Positions 11,337-24,300 of a stretch of 64,000 nt of DNA are shown piece by piece. The notes below the pieces were generated by a model. The model was not told the origin of the DNA. It worked only from the letters and a program-made list of their open reading frames with translations, and made no database searches. The stretch spans positions 1 to 64,000 of the forward strand of contig JAACJO010000027.1 of NCBI GenBank assembly GCA_013368445.1. The letters are read 5' to 3'. A program made the position numbers and the translations under genes. Origin of the DNA: Leucocoprinus leucothites (taxonomy: Eukaryota; Basidiomycota; Agaricomycetes; Agaricales; Agaricaceae). Position 1 is the first letter of the stretch. Each line of letters opens with the position of its first letter.

Positions 11337-13433
11337 TTATCCCTCCACCAATGCACGAACCTTCTTGTCAGGGCCATCTGTGGTTAAGATTTGTTCACCC
11401 TGTGGCACTTTTGAACAAATAATACTGTGGATGCATTGACATGAGGATGAGTGCTCATATGTCTCAAATGTCTCTCTCAGCTCTTCCCACATTGTTGTCA
11501 AACCCAGGGCAGGTTTGAGCGTAAAGTCAAAGAGGTTTTTCAAAATATTGATAAGATCCACAGTGTAAGTGATTAGAAGACATTGAACCTCAGGTCTAGG
11601 GGTTGTCAATAATTATTGGATTGTATGGATAGGCAAAGATGTTGAAGGGACTTGATACTGGGCGAACACGGTGGTATTGGAGGGCAAACGAGCGAGGTAC
11701 AGGAATGTAGACTACAATATTATATACTATAGAAACAATAGAATATATTTAAACTCAGAATAAATCACGAGGATAATCCTCGGATTGTTATTCCAACAAA
11801 AGATACATACATGTTTTCCAGAGTGGTGGTCAAAAGCCATTGCAGAAAGATATACGTCAAGCCTAGGATGGCGATGGGCAGCGAAATAGGAGCGGAGGTG
11901 GCAGTGACAAGGCTCACAAATTGAGAAATCTTGTCAATGTTCGGGGAACTGAGAGAAATGTCAAAATGCATCAAGTAGTATATGAGCACATACATCGAGA
12001 CATCAGGTTTCGTATGAGCATCTTGGACGAGATGGAGCATCAGTTGCATGAATTCGTCAGTGTTGAGGACCTACAATGAGGATGTAAGTTGAGCAGACAT
12101 TACATAAAACAAATTTAATCTACCTCGCCCTTAAAGTTCCAACATTTGATGATGTCTTTGTGGACTTCCACGAGGCACCTGCGAAGCAAGATCTGTCCGA
12201 ATCCAGGCATAGTACCAGTAAGCACACGTCTGTAATCCAAGATACTGTTAAGGGGTGCGACAAGACTGACACCTGGGTCACATACAACTCATGCCCTTGC
12301 TTTCCAACCGGAAATCAACGTGAATAAATGTTATTATAGTATAAAAGTGGATGAAACCTACGTGATGCAAGCTTCGATTTTGACCGGGAGGCTTGCCCGT
12401 TGAGCTATCGCCCACATGATCCAAGCATCGCCCTTGAGCCGTTCTTTGACAATATCCCGGGTAACTTCCACGAGAGCTGAAACATCTTCCTTACTATAGC
12501 CTGGACGAACTAGGGAGCGGTCAAGACCGGATAGATCATACAATGGCACAAACATACCCGAAACTTTGACATAATGCGGCATCGGGATGTTGAGGCGCTT
12601 CATTGTATGCTGGAGAGACTGCACACATATCTTAAACGCTTTCCGGACCTTGTCTTTACCACGTTCATCGAGAGTTGCTGGATCCATATTTGGGTGTTCA
12701 TCTTTCAACTCAGCCTTCTTCGTCCTTACTAATCGATCGTACTGAGTAAACACAATTACAACAGGAACTGATCTAAATCACCAATCGATTAGAACGGAGT
12801 GTAATAAAGGAGAGGTCAAGAGCGTACTTTGGACTTTATAAGCAAACTCGAGCAACTTCTCGTCTCCTATCTCGAACACACGACCCCCGGCCGCGGGCGT
12901 CTTTGTACAGAGCCTGTCATGATGACGGTGAAAGGAGCGCCGGTGGGTGGGAAGAGAAATATATGTACCACAGACCATGGATTCGGTCCTTCAGGGGCAG
13001 TCCCTGTTTGGATCGTTGCTCGATAAATTCACGTACAATCTCAAAATTGGTAATCTCTCCTGGTTCGAAGCCTTTAGAATCGTGAAGAACAAAAAAATGG
13101 GTTGTCTTGTGAGATGAACTCTTGCTCAATATCCGATTCTCTAGGTTTTAAGTGTGAAACGCGCTACAACAGAAGACCATCCGTGGTAGTTAACCCACAT
13201 TCGTCCTACATAGGAGCCTCTTACCGCGCCGGTGATACCGAATACACAGCTAATCAGCGACGATTCGCCAACACCAGACTGGTGGTCGATTACCCTGATG
13301 ATACGAGAAGGTAACACTGCAGCTAACTGATCCGACCGCTGGACAGAATGCGGAATCTAAATCGCCGAGGTAAGTAGAAACGACTCGGGTTCTGAAAGCC
13401 GTACCTACCTCTCCACACTTTTGGGGATATCAT
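11337..13433 (-). pseudogene. G-domain (P-loop GTPase) protein, gene 1, with degenerate P-loop and one frameshift
   Basis: Eight exons give one frame: 13409-13433, 13225-13316, 12969-13163, 12828-12913, 12362-12767, 12124-12229, 11811-12070 and 11595-11337. Introns are mostly 52-92 nt (two are 132 and 215 nt) with GT-AG ends. The product is about 475 aa. Switch motifs are present: VLHDSKGFEPGE (G3, DxxG) and VIVFTQYDRL (G4-like, TQYD for TKxD). The C-terminal half has the helical pattern of this mushroom family (TDEFMQLMLHLVQD, YTVDLINILKNLFDF). Two defects stand out. The P-loop reads DHQSGVGESS, lacking the first Gly and the catalytic Lys (Glu at about residue 26). The frame also shifts by one at a run of seven T (plus-strand A at 13091-13097). 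The run could be a sequencing error; the P-loop change could not. Start chosen because exon 1 phase matches exon 2. Confidence 0.75.
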
Positions 13434-13788
13434 CGATTCTAGACCCGGGTTCTATGATAGTTGAGGTAAGGGAGTATCGACTAATGCGCTCAAGTCACCA
13501 TCACCCTTGCAGCCTTCTTGTTTGTCGACACGACGCGGGATTGATAGCGGATTACGATCGATCGATAGCGACTGCTATACTTAGATAGTGAGAAATAGAA
13601 TCGACATTGACAGAGGAAATAAATGGCGTGTCTGAGTCGCAAGACGACGATTGGTCCATTGCCGAGATCACATGCCCGATATGTGAACAGTTGTCAGATC
13701 CATGGCTCTGGGTGTGACAACTCTCATCGATCATCGATCATCCCTCGCCATTGGCGGATAACAGATGAGCATGAATTTCATTTCATTG
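13317..13788. repeat. 472-bp segmental duplication, copy 1 (promoter and first exon)
   Basis: Aligns without a gap to 17819-18290 (offset 4502), roughly 95% identical by eye. It contains the minus-strand exon 1 of GTPase gene 1 (ATG at 13433) and its intergenic promoter. Confidence 0.9.
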
Positions 13789-14199
13789 AATGTCGAAGCG
13801 GGTAAAACAGTGCTAGTGTTTACCTCTCGAGGGGAGAGAGAGGCTAGCTTGATAAGAGGTTTTGTAGGTGCGTGCATTGACGGGTGCACTGCTCTGTGTG
13901 GGTTGATGAAGCAGGTATGGCCATCGACAGGAAGAGATGTGGGAAAGACGATGGGTTAAGTGCTGTTCGAGGTGTGCGAAAGGGAGAAAACCACATCTAA
14001 TTTCTCCATACTCAGTGTCACCAGAAAAACAACAGTCGTAGAATGAATATAAATAGCGGGTGTAATGAGACGCTGAAGATCGTACAGGAAAAGAACTAAA
14101 CAGGCGCATCAGCATCAGCATGGCAGGAGCGGACCGCTGCCACTCACCAGTAATAATGATCCCAAGTGCACTTAATCTTGTGCTACTAACAAGAAAAGC

Positions 14200-14950
14200 G
14201 CCGTCAGACTGGGAAACAAAGGCGAACATAAATCAGTCACGTACCTATTGAGAGGTCCGACCTCGGGCTCATCTCCGTCTTTCCTATGTACATTTTTGAT
14301 TTGTGGTACCGTCAATCTCCGCTGGCTCATCATCATCTTCCTGCTCTGGATTCCCATCGGCTGTAACTGGAACTGGTAGAGGATCAAAGCCTCCGGCGTC
14401 TTCGTCAACATCGGGGAAGCAGTTTCTTCGCCGGTACCAGAGATTTTGAACTTGATGCGTACTTCTTCGTATGCTTCACCGAGGAACGATTTGAGACGCT
14501 CGCATGTCTGAGCGTTGACGGAGACGTGAGCCTATGAGGTTTAGTGATGTATGGTGAGTACCGCGTGGTTCGGTAGAAGCAGTGAAGTAGAGAGACGAAC
14601 CTGGTTTCTCCATGCAGGACAGTACTAGAAAGGTCATCTGAGTGCATTGCGAGGGTTAAGCAGGGAGAAGGGCGTACGGGCAGTAGCGCTCAAAGGTGCG
14701 TTTGATTGTGTACTTGCTTTTACTACGGATGCTAGTAAGGGGGGGAAGGGTAGAGAGGATGGGCGTGAGTTTACCTCGTCACAGAGCCGACTCGAGTTTC
14801 TTGGCCATCTTGGAGGGCAGCTAATGGTTCAATGAAAGTGCGCGGTTTGGGGAGGGTGACATTCGTTCTCTCTCCCGCGGCTCCCATTCATGACCGAGAA
14901 CTCAGCTTCGTCATGATCAAATGCTGCTGGCACTTCGCGAACTTCATTTG
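14200..14950 (-). other. Possible multi-exon gene or relic, unrecognised
   Basis: On the minus strand, text such as GERTNVTLPKPRTFIEPLAA (near 14880-14810) ends at a good donor. A further exon reads CPAWRNQ and joins across an intron ending CATAG to AHVSVNAQTCERLKSFLGEA and YEEVRIKFKISG (14531-14440). An acidic stretch in another frame follows. The exons look like real protein but I cannot name the family, and the frame is not continuous to a clear stop. Confidence 0.35.
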
Positions 14951-17640
14951 TTGAGGGGAATATGACCCCAGCAATGATCCTATACCTGATAGCTACATAA
15001 AATTATTAGTCGCCCACCAACACGATGAGAACCAGTACATCACTTGCCTGGTTCCCCTGGGTATCATGCCTCTACCATTATCAATCTCAACGGGCATTCA
15101 TCTATCATGTGCGCTCTTCAGAGTGTTGCTGTATCTCAGCAGCCTCCTCCTTCTCCTCCGGTACCAGCTCTATACCACGCTAACTGTTGAATTCGTCAGC
15201 CTGAGTATAGAGATCATGGAGGGCACTCACGAAAGCACTGGTTCAGCCCCTTTACCACTTGACCGCTCAAGGTATGAGCACGTTCCCCGATCTTTATCGC
15301 GCAGCAAGGGCCAGTCGATATGACCTCTTCAACGGCAGTACCGTAGGCTTGATAGCTTCTCACGCTCATGTTGAATCCGGGCCCAGTCGTGGTCGTGGTG
15401 GTCGTGGTCGTGGTTGTGGGGGTCGTGGTGACCGTTGTAGTAGTCGTTGGACCCGAAAAGGGGGCTCTAATTTGCTCGCCATATAACAGGAAAGGCAAAA
15501 CCAAGGTGGAGGTCATAGCACCTCAGGTCGGTAGGTCTTCGAAAGCGGTAGAAGGGTTGATACCTCGAGAACGGGTACCGCCCATCCCTCAACCTCGGTC
15601 ACAGTGTCAGCTCCTAAGCTCTGGGGCATTAACGGTTAGCACTTACCACAGCCTTATGCCGGCCTACAGCGCTAGCTCGGGGGGTTGTCGCTTGAAGGCA
15701 GTTGACGCACTGCGTGAAAGGTCTGCCCAAGCAGAGGACAGCTCCAGTGGAGATACCGGTCCACAAGAAGATGTCGATATACAAATGGCTCCTGTCCCGT
15801 CTTGTAGAAGCTCCGATGAAGAAAGCGTTGATAAAGAGGAACACTGCTGGCTGTGGTGATGAAGGTGTTAACTTGATTGTATGTGAGAAGTGGCAAGTGC
15901 TGTAGTGGTCACGTGTGCCCAACAAGGTGAGCCCCAAACGCTGGTGAGGCGACTCTTCACGCTATCAAGCGGACCAGAGGACTCGTTGCTGGCGTGTCTA
16001 ACCCATGAGCAGTTGGGCACGTCAATGGTGGCAACTATCCTGAGCGTAGTCGTCACCGAGCAGCGGACCCAGCACCCGCCACGGCCTGCATCCACCTCCG
16101 GGTAAGATAGGGGCACCGTTACCTCCCTCTTCGTTATCTCCGAAACCCACACCTGTATCGGACCATCGAGTCCAGATATCGCTCTACTTGGGCTGTTTGT
16201 TTCGCGAGCGTTCACATCTACGCCATTCATTCCAGGTTTCTCGCAGAATACGACGACGAAGCAGCAGTACCAGAATAATAAACTCTCCTCTTTGACGCTA
16301 AAAGGCGCTTCTTTACGGATGGTGTGGGACGGTTACAGCGAGAGGAGAGACATAAAGGGGAGATGGCGATAGTGTTGACGATTGTGAGCATTGACCTGCT
16401 CACCCCCTTACCATGAGTTAATTAATTCTTCTTCACTTAATTTGGTCTCGCTCTTCAAATTCCCCTTCATTGGGGTTTGGTTGTTGGGTTGTGAGATTAC
16501 GCATCGCATTTCCTACGGTTTTGTATGTGGTGGATGGGAGGCTAGAGCTTGAGTAATTCGGCCGGCTACCGCATGATTCAGATGCTTGTTCTATTCGATG
16601 TTATTTAGTAGTTCTTTTAATTCCATATTCTCCTTCTCTCGTGTTCCGATGTCAACTTTCGACATAGTACAGCCATGCTACCATCAAAGCTCGTCCTTTG
16701 AGCTCAATGCCTCATTCCGACATCAGCTTCTCAAGATCCACGGCACCATTGCATTCCGACATTAGCCATTCCTCAAATTCTTTGTAGACTCTACTCGGTT
16801 GTCTTCTTTTGACGTCCAGTCTCTGGAGGTAGGCCAGGAATTACGAGGTCGTCACGTACAACAACACCTCCGTTATGCATCAGCCTATGTCATCGTTGAA
16901 CGTTGAGGGCTCGAGTGTGTCCTCCTGTTCTGTACTACCTCATATACCTATATACTCTAGGACTCGAGCTGGCCACCGGAATAGCCAGTTCTTCTACTCT
17001 GCTCTCTTGTCCTCAGCGATTCCGCTCTAACTGCCCTGGACCTCTTGTCTCAGTGAGGGAATTTGACCGCCGTAAGTTGTTGATTGCCAAGGCGATGGAT
17101 TTATGGAATTGTCTGGCATGACTATCATCCGGAAGGTACCCAGACACCGATGGGAGGTGGGTGCTATTTTGGGGTGTATTCTACCAGAGGAGTATGATCG
17201 ATTCGACTCGGAGACTTCCAGGCGATGCGTTACTTCCTGACGGGAATGACATTATCTCACGAGTCGTTCGGTAGTAGGGAATTAAGGAGAGTGAAATGGC
17301 AGGGATTATCCAAGCATTTTATCCTCGCGTTCCCTCAGTCCTTGTGACTCTCAGTGTAACCCAGGAAAATGTCATGAGCTCTGCGAAGCTGGTCGTGCCG
17401 ACAAGTCAGTGATTCAGTATTGTGAATCCGATGCAACGAAGCAATATTTCTATGAGTTTGAGGCAATGGATTACAAGAGAGCAACGCAGATCTACAAGAC
17501 TGACTCGAAGTCCAAGATGTGGGATCAGTTGTGGATCCCACTGTCTTGACTCTTCTCAAGGCCTAACTACCAGAGGTGCACTATTCAATAGTTATTTCAG
17601 ATATTCTTATGTGGAGTTGTGAAGTCATATTACTATCATA
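14951..17640. other. CpG-rich sequence with unresolved coding fragments
   Basis: A minus-strand stretch near 15640-15860 reads like a membrane segment (VFLFINAFFIGASTRRDRS and a further hydrophobic run) with a plausible GTAAGT intron downstream. At 15380-15450 a GTCGTG-type simple repeat makes an Arg/Gly-rich reading on the plus strand and poly-Thr on the minus strand. No complete gene model could be built. 16240-17640 holds nothing I recognise. Confidence 0.4.
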
Positions 17641-17935
17641 CACGCCCAGCCACTCTCCGACACGTCCTTGTCGGACTATGGTGGTCGCAGGACTTGTCCG
17701 CCCTGCGGGCGCGATCACGTCTCACGTTCGGACTATTCAATGACTGTTGGTTATGGAGGACTGTTAGGGTGACGAGATAAGCCACCCTTGTATGTGGTGC
17801 CCCGGTGAGAAGACAAGACTGCAGGGAACTGAACCGACTGACTGACATGATGCGGAATCTAAATTGCCTAGGTGAGTAGAAACGGCTCGGGTTCTGAAAG
17901 CCGTACCTACCTCTCCACACTTTTGGTGATCTCAT
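17636..17935 (-). pseudogene. Truncated second start of a gene 1-like GTPase
   Basis: ATG at 17935 and the short exon MRSPKVWR with donor GTAGGTAC duplicate exon 1 of GTPase gene 1. The intron and its CTGCAG acceptor (17819-17824) are also retained. Downstream of that the sequence diverges, runs into a stop, and never reaches a P-loop. Only the promoter end of the gene survived here. Confidence 0.6.
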
Positions 17936-18290
17936 CGATCGTAGACTCGGGTTCCATGATAGTTGAGGTTAGGGAGTATCGACTAATGCGCTCAAGTCAC
18001 CATCACCCTTGTAGCCTTCTTGTTTGTTGACACGACGCGGGATTGATAGCGGATTATGATTGATCGATAGCGACTGCTGTACTTAGATAGTGAGAAATAG
18101 AATCGACATTGACAGAGGAAATGAATGGCGTGTCTGAGCCGCAAGACGACAATTGGTCCATTGCCGAGATCACATGCCCGATATGTGGACAGTTGTCAGA
18201 CCCATGACTCTGGGTGTGACAACTCTCATCGATCATCGATCATCCCTCGCCATTGGCGGATAACTGAAGGGCGTGAACTTCATTTCATTA
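17819..18290. repeat. 472-bp segmental duplication, copy 2
   Basis: Partner of 13317-13788. It lies between the truncated minus-strand gene start and GTPase gene 2, whose ATG follows 72 bases later, so it probably contains that gene's promoter. Confidence 0.9.
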
Positions 18291-18361
18291 CCAAGAAAGT
18301 CATTCAGAGACTCTTTTTGCGTGACTCACTCCCGTCTTCCTTCCCAAACCCCGTTGCTGCA

Positions 18362-21300
18362 ATGTCTACGCAACAGGCTCCTCGTCGGCTCCCAAAAATC
18401 AAGTTCCGAGTCCTGATTATTGGAAGGGCAAATGCTGGCAAGACCTCTATCTTACAGAGAGTCTGCGACACTACGGATAGTCCAGTTATTTACAGGCGAA
18501 ATGGCTGGGAGGAAGAACCGGTACGGTGTCTAAGGTTAACTCTGCCAGTTTGGTCTCACCATCTGACTAGATTCAACTCGACCCGTCCATGGATGTGGGT
18601 AATATAGTACCATTTGTCGGTTACTACTGATCCTTGAGCCAGCGTGGCGAACACAAGATTGACGATGAGATCGTTTTCTCCAATCATAAAGGTTATGTTT
18701 TTCATGATTCCCGCGGATTTGAGTCGGGGGGCATAAATGAATTGGAGATTGTGCAGAACTTTGTGCGACAGAAGTCTGGAGAAAAGCGACTGGCATCTAG
18801 ATTACACGCGATATGGTTCGGAGTTTTGAGTGTTTATGATTGCGATTACTGACAGTCATATTTAAAGGTACTGCATTCCCATGGACAACCAGCGACCGGG
18901 GCTTGATTTGAAGCATTTCAAAGATATCTGCCCTGATCAAAACGGTGCGTGAGTATGAAGCATTGCCATAGAGGTTAACTCATGATTTTGAAGTCCCTGT
19001 TATTGCAGTGTTCACGAAATATGACCAATTCAAGCTGGATGTGGAAATGGATTTGGCGGATGGGGATGTCAATGGGGTGGAGACCACGCCTGAGACACGG
19101 TTTGAGGAGAACTACCTCTGCCACCTTGGTGCTGGAGCTAAGTATGTGCGATTAGAGAGTGAGTTCAGGTTATAGATTTTTAGCTATGTGCTAATGCTCA
19201 TCTGTCAGAAATGCACAAGCCAGATGGGTGCTGCAAGGAACTTATTGAAGAGACAGCTAGAGCATTGAATGACAATGTGGTGACCTTGATGCTTGTGGCA
19301 GTGCAGAGGAGTAATGTGAAATTGAGTGTCAAGCTAGCCGTTGAGTGGTGAGTATGCTTACATAGGAGATGTGGAGGGTTATATGACATTTCACAAAAAT
19401 AGTATATTACCACATTTGAGGAGTGATGCTGAAGATGTTGTGGAGAAATGTCTGAGGCCATTCCCATACATCTGGGTGAGTACCTCTGCTCACTCTCTTG
19501 CCTCTGCTGATGTTGGCTGTTCTCCATTCTCCAGTTTGTGAGTGCCTGTGTTGGCTTGCTCTATTTTCCCCCTGCTGATGGTGGCTGTCCTCTGTTCTCC
19601 AGGATGTGAGTGCCTGTGCTGGCTTGGTCTGTTTTTCCCCTGCTGATATTGGCTGTTCTCTGTTCTCCAGGATGTGAGTGCCTGTGCTGGCTTGGTCTGT
19701 TTTTCCCCTGCTGATGTTGGCTGTCCTCTGTTCTCCAGGAAGTGAGTGCCTGTGCTGGCTTGGTCTGTTTTTCCCCTGCTGATATTGGCTGTCCTCTGTT
19801 CTCCAGTTTGTGAGTGCCTGTGCTGGCTTAGTCTGTTTTTCCCCTGCTGATGTTGGCTGTCCTCTGTTCTCCAGTTTGTGAGTGCCTGTGCTGGCTTGGT
19901 CTGTTTTTCTCCTGCTGATGTTGGCTGTCCTCTGTTCTCCAGTTGGTGAGTGCCTGTGCTGGCTTGGTCTGTTTTTCTCCTGCTGATGGTGGCTGTCCTC
20001 TGTTCTCCAGGAAGTGAGTGCCTGTGCTGGCTTGGTCTGTTTTTTCCCTGCTGATGTTGGCTGTCCTCTGTTCTCTAGTTGGTGAGTACCTGTGCTGGCT
20101 TGGTCTGTTTTTCCCCTGCTGATGTTGGCTGTCCTCTGTTCTCCAGGAAGTGAGTGCCTGTGCTGGCTTGGTCTGTTTTTCCCCTGCTGATGGTGGCTGT
20201 CCTCTGTTCTCCAGGAAGTGAGTGCCTGTGCTGGCTTGGTCTGTTTTCCCCCTGCTGATGGTGGCTGTTCTCTGTTCTCCAGGAAGTGAGTGTCTGTGCT
20301 GGCTTGGTCTGTTTTTCCCCTGCTAATATTGGCTGTTCTCTGTTCTCCAGCCTGTGAGTGCCTGTGCTGGCTTGGTCTGTTTTCCCCCTGCTGATGGTGG
20401 CTGTTCTCTGTTCTCCAGTTTGTGAGTGCCTGTGCTGGCTTGGTCTGTTTTTCCCCTGCTGATGGTGGCTGTCCTCTGTTCTCTAGTTGGTGAGTGCCTG
20501 TGCTGGCTTGGTCTGTTTTTCCCCTGCTGATGTTGGCTGTCCTCTGTTCTCCAGTTTGTGAGTGCCTGTGCTGGCTTGGTCTGTTTTTCCCCTGCTGATA
20601 GTGGCTGTCCTCTGTTCTCCAGTTTGTGAGTGCCTGTGCTGGCTTGGTCTGTTTTTCTCCTGCTGATATTAGCTGTCCTCTGTTCTCCAGTTGGTGAGTG
20701 CCTGTGCTGGCTTGGTCTGTTTTTCCTCTGCTGATGTTGGCTGTCCTCTGTTCTCCAGAAAGTGAGTGTCTGTGCTGGCTTGGTCTATTTTCCCCCTGCT
20801 GATGGTGGCTGTCCTCTGTTCTCCAGGATGTGAGTGCCTATGCTGGCTTGGTCTGTTTTTCTCCTGCTGATGTTGGCTGTCCTCTGTTCTCTAGTTGGTG
20901 AGTGCCTGTGCTGGCTTGGTCTGTTTTTCCCCTGCTGATGGTGGCTGTTCTCTGTTCTCTAGGAAGTGAGTGCCTGTGCTGGCTTGGTCTGTTTTTTTCC
21001 TGCTGATGTTGGCTGTCCTCTGTTCTCTAGAAAGTGAGTGCCTGTGCTGGCTTGGTCTGTTTTTCCCCTGCTGATGTTGGCTGTCCTCTGTTCTCCAGTT
21101 TGTGAGTGCCTGTGCTGGCTTGGTCTGTTTTTCCTCTGCTGATGGTGGCTGTCCTCTGTTCTCCAGGAAGTGAGTGCCTGTGCTGGCTTAGTCTATTTTT
21201 TCCCTGCTGATGGTGGCTGTCCTCTGTTCTCTAGTTGGTGAGTGCATGTGCTGGCTTGGTCTGTTTTTCCCCTGCTGATGTTGGCTGTCCTCTATTCTCC

Positions 21301-24300
21301 AGTTTGTGAGTGCCTGTGCTGGCTTGGTCTGTTTTTCCCCTGCTGATGGTGGCTGTTCTCTGTTCTCCAGGAAGTGAGTGCCTGTGCTGGCTTGGTCTGT
21401 TTTCCCCCTGCTGATGGTGGCTGTCCTCTGTTCTCCAGGATGTGAGTGCCTGTGCTGGCTTGGTCTGTTTTTCCCCTGCTGATGTTGGCTGTCCTCTGTT
21501 CTCCAGGATGTGAGTGCCTGTGCTGGCTTAGTCTATTTTCCCCCTGCTGATGGTGGCTGTCCTCTGTTTTCTAGAAAGTGAGTGCCTGTGCTGGCTTGGT
21601 CTGTTTTTCCCCTGCTGATATTGGCTGTCCCCTGTTCTCCAGGATGTGAGTGCCTGTGCTGGCTTAGTCTGTTTTTCCCCTGCTGATGTTGGCTGTCCTC
21701 TGTTCTCCAGGAAGTGAGTGCCTGTGCTGGCTTGGTCTGTTTTTTCCCTGCTGATATTGGCTGTCCTCTGTTCTCTAGTTGGTGAGTGCCTGTGCTGGCT
21801 TGGTCTGTTTTTCCCTTGCTAATATTGGCTGTCCTCTGTTCTCTAGGATGTGAGTGCCTGTGCTGGCTTGGTCTGTTTTTCTCCTGCTGATGTTGGCTGT
21901 CCTCTATTCTCTAGGAAGTGAGTGCCTGTGCTAGCTTGGTCTGTTTTTCCCCTGCTGATAGTGGCTGTCCTCTGTTCTCCAGTTGGTGAGTGCCTGTGCT
22001 GGCTTGGTCTGTTTTTTCCCTGCTGATGTTGGCTGTCCTCTGTTCTCTAGTTGGTGAGTGCCTGTGCTAGCTTGGTCTGTTTTTCCCCTGCTGATGTTGG
22101 CTGTCCTCTGTTCTCCAGTTTGTGAGTGCCTGTGCTGGCTTGGTCTGTTTTTCCCCTGCTGATGGTGGCTGTCCTCTGTTCTCCAGGAAGTGAGTGCCTG
22201 TGCTGGCTTGGTCTGTTTTCTCCCTGCTGATGTTGGCTGTCCTCTGTTCTCTAGTTGGTGAGTGCCTGTGCTAGCTTGGTCTGTTTTTCCCCTGCTAATG
22301 TTGGCTGTCCTCTGTTCTCCAGGAAGTGAGTGCCTGTGCTGGCTTGGTCTGTTTTTCCCCTGCTGATGGTGGCTGTCCTCTGTTCTCCAGGAAGTGAGTG
22401 CCTGTGCTGGCTTGGTCTGTTTTCTCCCTGCTGATGTTGGCTGTCCTCTGTTCTCTAGTTGGTGAGTGCCTGTGCTAGCTTGGTCTGTTTTTCCCCTGCT
22501 AATGTTGGCTGTCCTCTGTTCTCCAGGAAGTGAGTGCCTGTGCTGGCTTGGTCTGTTTTTCCCCTGCTGATGGTGGCTGTCCTCTGTTCTCCAGGAAGTG
22601 AGTGCCTGTGCTGGCTTGGTCTGTTTTTTCCCTGCTGATGTTGGCTGTCCTCTGTTCTCTAGTTGGTGAGTGTCTGTGCTGGCTTGGTCTGTTTTTCCCC
22701 TGCTAATATTGGCTGTCCTCTGTTCTCTAGGATGTGAGTGCCTGTGCTGGCTTGGTCTGTTTTTCCCCTGCTGATGTTGGCTGTCCTCTGTTCTCCAGCC
22801 TGTGAGTGCCTGTGCTGGCTTGGTCTGTTTTTCCCCTGCTGATGTTGGCTGTCCTCTATTCTCTAGTTTGTGAGTACCTGTGCTGGCTTGGTCTGTTTTT
22901 CCCCTGCTGATGGTGGCTGTCCTCTGTTCTCTAGTTTGTGAGTACCTGTGCTGGCTTAGTCTGTTTTTCCCCTGCTGATGTTGGCTGTCTTCTGTTCTCC
23001 AGTCTGTGAGTGCCTGTACTGACTTGGTCTGTTTTTCCCCTGCTAATGTTGGCTGTCCTCTGTTCTCCAGGAAGTGAGTGCCTGTGCTGGCTTGGTCTGT
23101 TTTTCCCCTGCTGATGGTGGCTGTCCTCTGTTCTCCAGGAAGTGAGTGCCTGTGCTGGCTTGGTCTGTTTTTTCCCTGCTGATGTTGGCTGTCCTCTGTT
23201 CTCTAGTTGGTGAGTGTCTGTGCTGGCTTGGTCTGTTTTTCCCCTGCTAATATTGGCTGTCCTCTGTTCTCTAGGATGTGAGTGCCTGTGCTGGCTTGGT
23301 CTGTTTTTCCCCTGCTGATGTTGGCTGTCCTCTGTTCTCCAGCCTGTGAGTGCCTGTGCTGGCTTGGTCTGTTTTTCCCCTGCTGATGTTGGCTGTCCTC
23401 TATTCTCTAGTTTGTGAGTACCTGTGCTGGCTTGGTCTGTTTTTCCCCTGCTGATGGTGGCTGTCCTCTGTTCTCTAGTTTGTGAGTACCTGTGCTGGCT
23501 TAGTCTGTTTTTCCCCTGCTGATGTTGGCTGTCTTCTGTTCTCCAGTCTGTGAGTGCCTGTACTGACTTGGTCTGTTTTTCCCCTGCTAATGTTGGCTGT
23601 CCTCTGTTCTCCAGGAAGTGAGTGCCTGTGCTGGCTTGGTCTGTTTTTCCCCTGCTGATGGTGGCTGTCCTCTGTTCTCCAGGAAGTGAGTGCCTGTGCT
23701 GGCTTGGTCTGTTTTTTCCCTGCTGATGTTGGCTGTCCTCTGTTCTCTAGTTGGTGAGTGCCTGTGCTGGCTTGGTCTGTTTTTCCCCTGCTGATATTGG
23801 CTGTCCTCTGTTCTCCAGTCTGTGAGTGCCTGTGCTGGCTTGGTCTGTTTTTCCCCTGCTGATGTTGGCTGTCCTCTGTTCTCCAGCCTGTGAGTGCCTA
23901 TGCTGGCTTGGTCTGTTTTTCCCCTGCTGATGTTGGCTGTCCTCTGTTCTCCAGTTTGTGAGTGCCTGTGCTGGCTTGGTCTGTTTTTCCCCTGCTGATG
24001 GTGGCTGTTCTCTGTTCTCCAGTTTGTGAGTGCCTGTGCTGGCTTAGTCTGTTTTTCCTCTGCTGATGGTGGCTGTCCTCTGTTATCCAGGATGTGAGTG
24101 CCTATGCTGGCTTGGTCTATTTTCCCCCTGCTGATGGTGGCTGTCCTCTGTTCTCCAGAAAGTGAGTGCCTGTGCTGGCTTGGTCTGTTTTTCCCCTGCT
24201 GATGTTGGCTGTCCTCTGTTCTCCAGTTTGTGAGTGCCTGTGCTGGCTTGGTCTGTTTTTCCCCTGCTGATGTTGGCTGTCCTCTGTTCTCCAGTTTGTG

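Noticed and set aside
15259..15486. RGG-box-like protein
   Set aside because: It is produced by a GTCGTG simple repeat, and the opposite strand gives a poly-Thr ORF of equal length. No conserved flanks.
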